Source of the DNA: Deltaproteobacteria bacterium | GTDB lineage: Bacteria; Myxococcota; Kuafuiibacteriia; Kuafuiibacteriales; Kuafuiibacteriaceae | Direction: 5' to 3' | Assembly: GCA_011526105.1 (NCBI GenBank) | Contig: WYAZ01000152.1 | Span: forward strand, 20,380-84,379 | Length of the DNA stretch: 64,000 nucleotides | Shown: one piece after another, positions 60,899 to 64,000 of the stretch | How the letters are laid out: the number at the start of each line of letters is the position of its first letter | How positions within the stretch are numbered: the first letter of the stretch is position 1 | Notes under the pieces: generated by a model | Databases searched by the model: none | What the model was told of the DNA's origin: nothing | The model's input: the letters and a program-made list of their open reading frames with translations, nothing else | Translations under genes and position numbers: made by a program

Positions 60899-62212
60899 TC
60901 AGCCTCTCTTGGGCGCAATGCGGTCGAGGCCGCCCATGTACGGCTGCAGCGCCTTGGGCACGCGCACCCCGCCGTCGGCATCTTGGTACTGCTCGAGGAT
61001 CGCGACGAGCGTGCGACCCACCGCGAGGCCCGAGCCGTTGAGCGTATGCACGAGCCGGGGCTTTTCGGCCTTGTCGCGTTTGTAACGGATCTTCGCGCGA
61101 CGCGACTGAAAGTCGCCAAAGTTCGAGCAGCTCGAGATCTCGCGATACGCATCTTGGCCGGGCAGCCACACCTCGATGTCGTAGCACTTGACCGCATTCG
61201 CGCTCATGTCGCCGGCGCAGAGGAGCATGACGCGGTAGTGAAGCCCGAGGCGCTTCAGCACCTCTTCGGCGTGCGAGACCAGCTTCTCGAGCTCATCGAA
61301 CGAATGCTCGGGTTCGGCAAAACGCACGAGCTCAACCTTGTTGAACTGGTGCTGCCGAATCATGCCGCGCGTGTCTTTGCCGGCCGCCCCGGCCTCGCTG
61401 CGAAAACACGCGGTGTAACAGGCGTAGGTGTGCGGCAAGGCGCCGTCCTCGGGGGTGAGGATGGTGTCGTTGTAGAGGTTGGTCACCGGCACTTCTGCGG
61501 TGGGCACCAAGAAGTAGTCGGTGGTCTCGTTGTACGGCACCTTGAACAGGTCGGCCTCGAACTTGGGCAGCTGCGCGGTGCCGGTGAGCGCGGTGCGGTT
61601 CACGAGATACGGCACCGAGACCTCGGTGTAGCCGTGCTCGCGGGTGTGGAGGTCGAGCATGAAGCTCGTGAGCGCGCGCTCCATCTGGGCGAGCGCCCCG
61701 TACTCGACGACAAAGCGCGTGCCGGTGATCTTCGCGGCGCGTTCGAAGTCCATGAGGCCCAGTCGATCGACGCCGAGGTCTACGTGGTCCTTCGGCTCGA
61801 AGTCGAAGCGAGGCTTCTCGCCGTGGGTGCGAACCACCGCGTTGGCGTCGGCGTCTTTGCCGTCCGGAACCGAGTCGTGCGGTGCGTTCGGGATGTCGAG
61901 CATGAGCGCTTCGAGCTCGCTCTCGATCACCCTCGCCCGCTCTTCGAGCGTCTTGGTCTCTTCGGAGATCTGCTTGCCGCGCGCGCGCGCCTCGGTCTTC
62001 TCGGCCTCGGTGCCGGACTTCATGATCCCCTTCATCGCGTCGTTCAGCCGGTTCTTGTCCGCCTGAAGGTTCTGGAGCGCGGTCAGCGCCTGGCTGCGTT
62101 CGGCGTAGAGGGACTGCACGCGGTCGAGCACACCCACATTGAAGGCGGGTCTCCTACCCAGGGCGCGTCGGTACTGGTCCAGCTGTTCTCCGACCTGTCG
62201 AAAGTCGAGCAT
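60899..62212 (-). CDS. serS: Seryl-tRNA synthetase
   Basis: A 437-aa class II aminoacyl-tRNA synthetase. Residues about 1-115 form the long antiparallel coiled-coil tRNA-binding arm. Catalytic motif 2 '[20 protein letters not shown]' and motif 3 '[20 protein letters not shown]' are intact; '[12 protein letters not shown]' is the TAE loop. Usual family length about 430. ATG 62212. Confidence 0.96.
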   Translation of the reverse strand: MLDFRQVGEQLDQYRRALGRRPAFNVGVLDRVQSLYAERSQALTALQNLQADKNRLNDAMKGIMKSGTEAEKTEARARGKQISEETKTLEERARVIESELEALMLDIPNAPHDSVPDGKDADANAVVRTHGEKPRFDFEPKDHVDLGVDRLGLMDFERAAKITGTRFVVEYGALAQMERALTSFMLDLHTREHGYTEVSVPYLVNRTALTGTAQLPKFEADLFKVPYNETTDYFLVPTAEVPVTNLYNDTILTPEDGALPHTYACYTACFRSEAGAAGKDTRGMIRQHQFNKVELVRFAEPEHSFDELEKLVSHAEEVLKRLGLHYRVMLLCAGDMSANAVKCYDIEVWLPGQDAYREISSCSNFGDFQSRRAKIRYKRDKAEKPRLVHTLNGSGLAVGRTLVAILEQYQDADGGVRVPKALQPYMGGLDRIAPKRG

Positions 62213-62314
62213 CGTGCCGTCTTTTAGTGGGGTCCGCGCTCTTCTGAAAGGTCCAAATGGCGCACCCCGGTCCGAAGCTTGATTTCCATCACCCTCGCGG
62301 GGAAGATCCCGCAG

Positions 62315-63697
62315 ATGTTCAAGGATCTGCGTTCTTCAGGACTCCTCGTCGCGGGCGCTGGCCTCTTGCTCGCCGGCCTCGTCGGCTGCCCCAGCTACAC
62401 GTTCCTCGAGGTGCTGCCGGAGCGGGTGACCGAGAATCAGATCATCGTCGAGCCGGGCAAGCCGGTGCCGGCGGACATCCTCTTCGTCGTCGATAACTCG
62501 CCTTCGATGGAAGAGGAGCAGGAGAATCTGGCGATCAACTTCGCAGCCTTCATTGACGAACTCACGAAGGCCAAGGCGGACTATCGCATCGCGGTCGTGA
62601 CGACCGACCTGACGAGCAGAGACACGAGCAACAACGAGGCTCAGTGGGCCGGCATCACTCGGTCTGGCTTCTCCAACGCGGCGCCCTTCGTCTTCCAAAA
62701 CCAGGTGCGGGCCGAGTGCCGTCAGATCCCCATCGGACATGGATGCCTCATGGGACCGGACCAGGCGAAGCGCCTCATCACATCCGAAATGTCACCTCAA
62801 GAGCAGATCTCCACGTTCCAGGCGAACGTGCGCGTGGGTTCCTGCGGTTCCGGAACAGAAGAAGGCATCTCCGCCACGATCAAGGCGCTCGAGCGTATGG
62901 CGCCCGGCGGGTGCAATGAGGGCTTCCTGCGGCCGGCGGCCAATCTCGTGGTGGTCATCCTCTCCGACGAGGACGACCAATCCCTCGGACGAGACATCAA
63001 CGAGGCAATCGCCGCGCTCGCAAACCTCAAGCCTCTGAGCAGAGTTCGAATCTCGGCCATCGTCGGCGCAGAACAAACGCCCAACGGCGCCACGGCCGGT
63101 CGCTGCAAGCTAGGGGGCGGTCGCTGCGGTGGAGCCTGCGAGATGTACGGTCCGGCTCAGGGCAGCCTGAACAGCTGCATGCGGGAGAGCGAGTGCCCGG
63201 GCGGTTCCGGTGAGGTCTGCGGCACTTCAGGCCAGTGCGTGCAGAGAGACTACGTCTACTGGCGAGACTGCCATTGGTGCTCCTACTACAATGCACCCGA
63301 CTGTTGTTCCGCCCTCGCAGGGAGCCGATACATGGCCTTCGCGTCCGCACTCGAGGCCGCCATCGCGAGCGCCACGGGGGGGGACATAACCAGCACCGGC
63401 TGCATTCCCAGCAGTGATCCCGAGGTTCGCGTCGGCTGCTTGGTGGATTCGATCTGTCAGGAGTCCTTCAGCCAGACGCTGAAGCGCATCGCAAGCGATC
63501 TGGTCATTGTCCCCACGGTCGCCCTCGACCCACCGGCCACCTATCCTCCCGGCGTGGTGGTGAAGGTGAACGGTGTGGAGCTCGAGAATGGAGTCGACTT
63601 CACGATCAGCGAAGACGGCGCGACGCTGCGCTATTCGCCCGGCAAGACGCCTGGCCAGGGTGACGTGGTCGAGGTGTTCTACACGATTCCCGAATAG
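62315..63697 (+). CDS. VWA-domain lipoprotein
   Basis: A 460-aa protein with lipobox LAGLVGC. VWA domain with MIDAS '[18 protein letters not shown]' (DxSxS) and '[12 protein letters not shown]'. A Cys-rich insertion (about 275-350: '[16 protein letters not shown]', '[12 protein letters not shown]', '[13 protein letters not shown]') is typical of myxobacterial surface VWA proteins. The C-terminal part (about 390-460) resembles a beta-sandwich. ATG 62315 with a purine-rich GGGGAAG upstream is preferred over TTG 62279. Confidence 0.85.
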   Translation: MFKDLRSSGLLVAGAGLLLAGLVGCPSYTFLEVLPERVTENQIIVEPGKPVPADILFVVDNSPSMEEEQENLAINFAAFIDELTKAKADYRIAVVTTDLTSRDTSNNEAQWAGITRSGFSNAAPFVFQNQVRAECRQIPIGHGCLMGPDQAKRLITSEMSPQEQISTFQANVRVGSCGSGTEEGISATIKALERMAPGGCNEGFLRPAANLVVVILSDEDDQSLGRDINEAIAALANLKPLSRVRISAIVGAEQTPNGATAGRCKLGGGRCGGACEMYGPAQGSLNSCMRESECPGGSGEVCGTSGQCVQRDYVYWRDCHWCSYYNAPDCCSALAGSRYMAFASALEAAIASATGGDITSTGCIPSSDPEVRVGCLVDSICQESFSQTLKRIASDLVIVPTVALDPPATYPPGVVVKVNGVELENGVDFTISEDGATLRYSPGKTPGQGDVVEVFYTIPE

Positions 63698-63724
63698 TCC
63701 CGATTGGGAAGCACCGAGCGTGCG

Positions 63725-63881
63725 CTACGGGTTGTATTGCCAGGGATAGACTTCGCGCACCCGTGGGTCCGATTCGTCGGGGTGGTTGTCCTCCCTTCCG
63801 ATCAGCAAATACCGGCCTCCCACGACCCACGAAGAGGTCGTCTGCCCAAACGCGACCGTGTAAGAACCGTGGTGCCCCCTG
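63725..63881 (-). pseudogene. C-terminal remnant of a protein gene, cut by an IS element
   Basis: The minus strand encodes about 52 codons ending at TAG 63725: '...TTSSWVVGGRYLLIGREDN' then 'HPDESDPRVREVYPWQYNP'. The composition is that of a real protein C-terminus (secreted beta-rich style), but no start exists: the frame is closed by a stop at 63884-63886, exactly where the putative IS end begins. The missing 5' part would lie beyond the IS, outside the window. Confidence 0.5.
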
Positions 63882-63954
63882 TGTCAGGGAAGTTGTCGGA
63901 TCCTCGCCGGTGCTTGGGCGGGCGGTCTGAACAGTGTGGGGCGAGCAGCGAGAT
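63882..63954 (+). mobile_element. Candidate left end of an insertion sequence
   Basis: Noncoding leader starting TGTCAGGGAAGTTGTCGGAT, immediately before a transposase-like start at 63955. TGTCAGG-type termini occur in IS elements. The partner inverted repeat is outside the window, so the boundary is inferred from where the truncated gene's frame ends. Confidence 0.45.
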
Positions 63955-64000
63955 ATGATCATGGTCGGGTACTCCGAGGCGGTCAAAGCCAAGATGGTTC
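63955..64000 (+). CDS. IS transposase, first 15 codons (truncated by window)
   Basis: Reads M-I-M-V-G-Y-S-E-A-V-K-A-K-M-V, matching the 'YSEAFKAKMV' start of IS3-type/helix-turn-helix orfA transposases common in Myxococcota and Planctomycetes. Only 46 bases are visible; ATG 63955 or 63961 may be the start. Confidence 0.6.
   Translation, partial: MIMVGYSEAVKAKMV

Noticed and set aside
60983..62227. Plus-strand open frame (414 aa) opposite serS
   Set aside because: Complement of a clear seryl-tRNA synthetase.
1..64000. CRISPR arrays, secondary-metabolite megasynthases or prophage genes
   Set aside because: No regularly spaced repeats, PKS/NRPS domains or phage structural genes were seen.

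Overview
The window is GC-rich, densely packed chromosomal DNA from a Gram-negative bacterium, most likely a member of the Myxococcota (Polyangia or Sandaracinaceae-like). I base this on protein style, because no rRNA or other marker gene for placement is present. The evidence includes a metalloprotease ending in a MYXO-CTERM-type signal, three Pkn/PEGA-type Ser/Thr kinases, many Cys-rich or beta-sandwich lipoproteins with LAAC/LVGC lipoboxes, MopE-like and VWA lipoproteins, and frequent 4-bp stop/start overlaps that often use GTG or TTG. About 50 protein genes, one tRNA and no gene-free stretch above 300 bp were found. The longest intergenic gaps, about 180-215 bp, lie at 11815-11991, 20738-20934, 27720-27896 and 33004-33217.

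Layout. 1-5176 (+): end of tolB, pal, a Ppx/GppA phosphatase, a HEAT-repeat protein and a lipoprotein, all nearly overlapping (envelope operon). 5173-8840: alanine racemase (-), an outer-membrane beta-barrel (+) and a TPMT-like methyltransferase (+). 8818-14036 (-): MYXO-CTERM zinc metalloprotease, branched-chain aminotransferase and a TIM-barrel glycosidase-like secreted protein. 14086-16807 (+): MopE-like lipoprotein, beta-barrel and DUF547 lipoprotein, in overlapping order. 16853-19174 (+): retropepsin-like RimB-type protease, RimK-type ATP-grasp ligase and an AstE/aspartoacylase-like amidohydrolase. 19232-22065: a six-TM K+ channel with RCK domain and two unknown proteins. 22157-27719 (-): kinase, FG-GAP lipoprotein and TPR/PEGA protein operon. 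27897-33003 (-): a 30-heme c-type cytochrome, an outer-membrane beta-barrel and an SpoU methyltransferase in one coupled operon. 33218-36933 (+): two large Ig-like (choice-of-anchor D/ASH) lipoproteins. 36917-42368: second SpoU methyltransferase, M1 aminopeptidase, kynureninase-like enzyme, TPR-like membrane protein and TerB-like protein. 42372-50703 (-): Cys-rich lipoprotein with DTG repeats, four-TM protein, OYE-family oxidoreductase, unknown protein, alpha/beta hydrolase, kinase and small lipoprotein. 50840-55125: SRPBCC-like protein, SGNH hydrolase, PEGA kinase, and tRNA-Val(GAC) with a clear sigma-70-type promoter. 55149-62212: PAP2 phosphatase, RlmI-like methyltransferase, cupin, CBS protein, host-attachment-family protein, formate-THF ligase, an AbrB/RelE-like toxin-antitoxin pair and seryl-tRNA synthetase. 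62315-64000: VWA lipoprotein, then a minus-strand gene remnant apparently cut by an insertion sequence whose transposase start lies at the window edge.

The most notable system is the 27897-33003 operon. Its cytochrome resolves into ten three-heme units (30 CxxCH), nine of them introduced by an F/Y-x-H ... L-x-G-x-H ... CxxCH signature, and it is translationally coupled to a porin-sized beta-barrel carrying a lysine-rich N-terminal tract. This looks like an undescribed porin-cytochrome electron conduit built from c7-like triheme modules. Secondary items are the RimB/RimK/AstE triad, the MopE-barrel-DUF547 operon, the toxin-antitoxin pair with a candidate repeat operator, and the IS-truncated gene.
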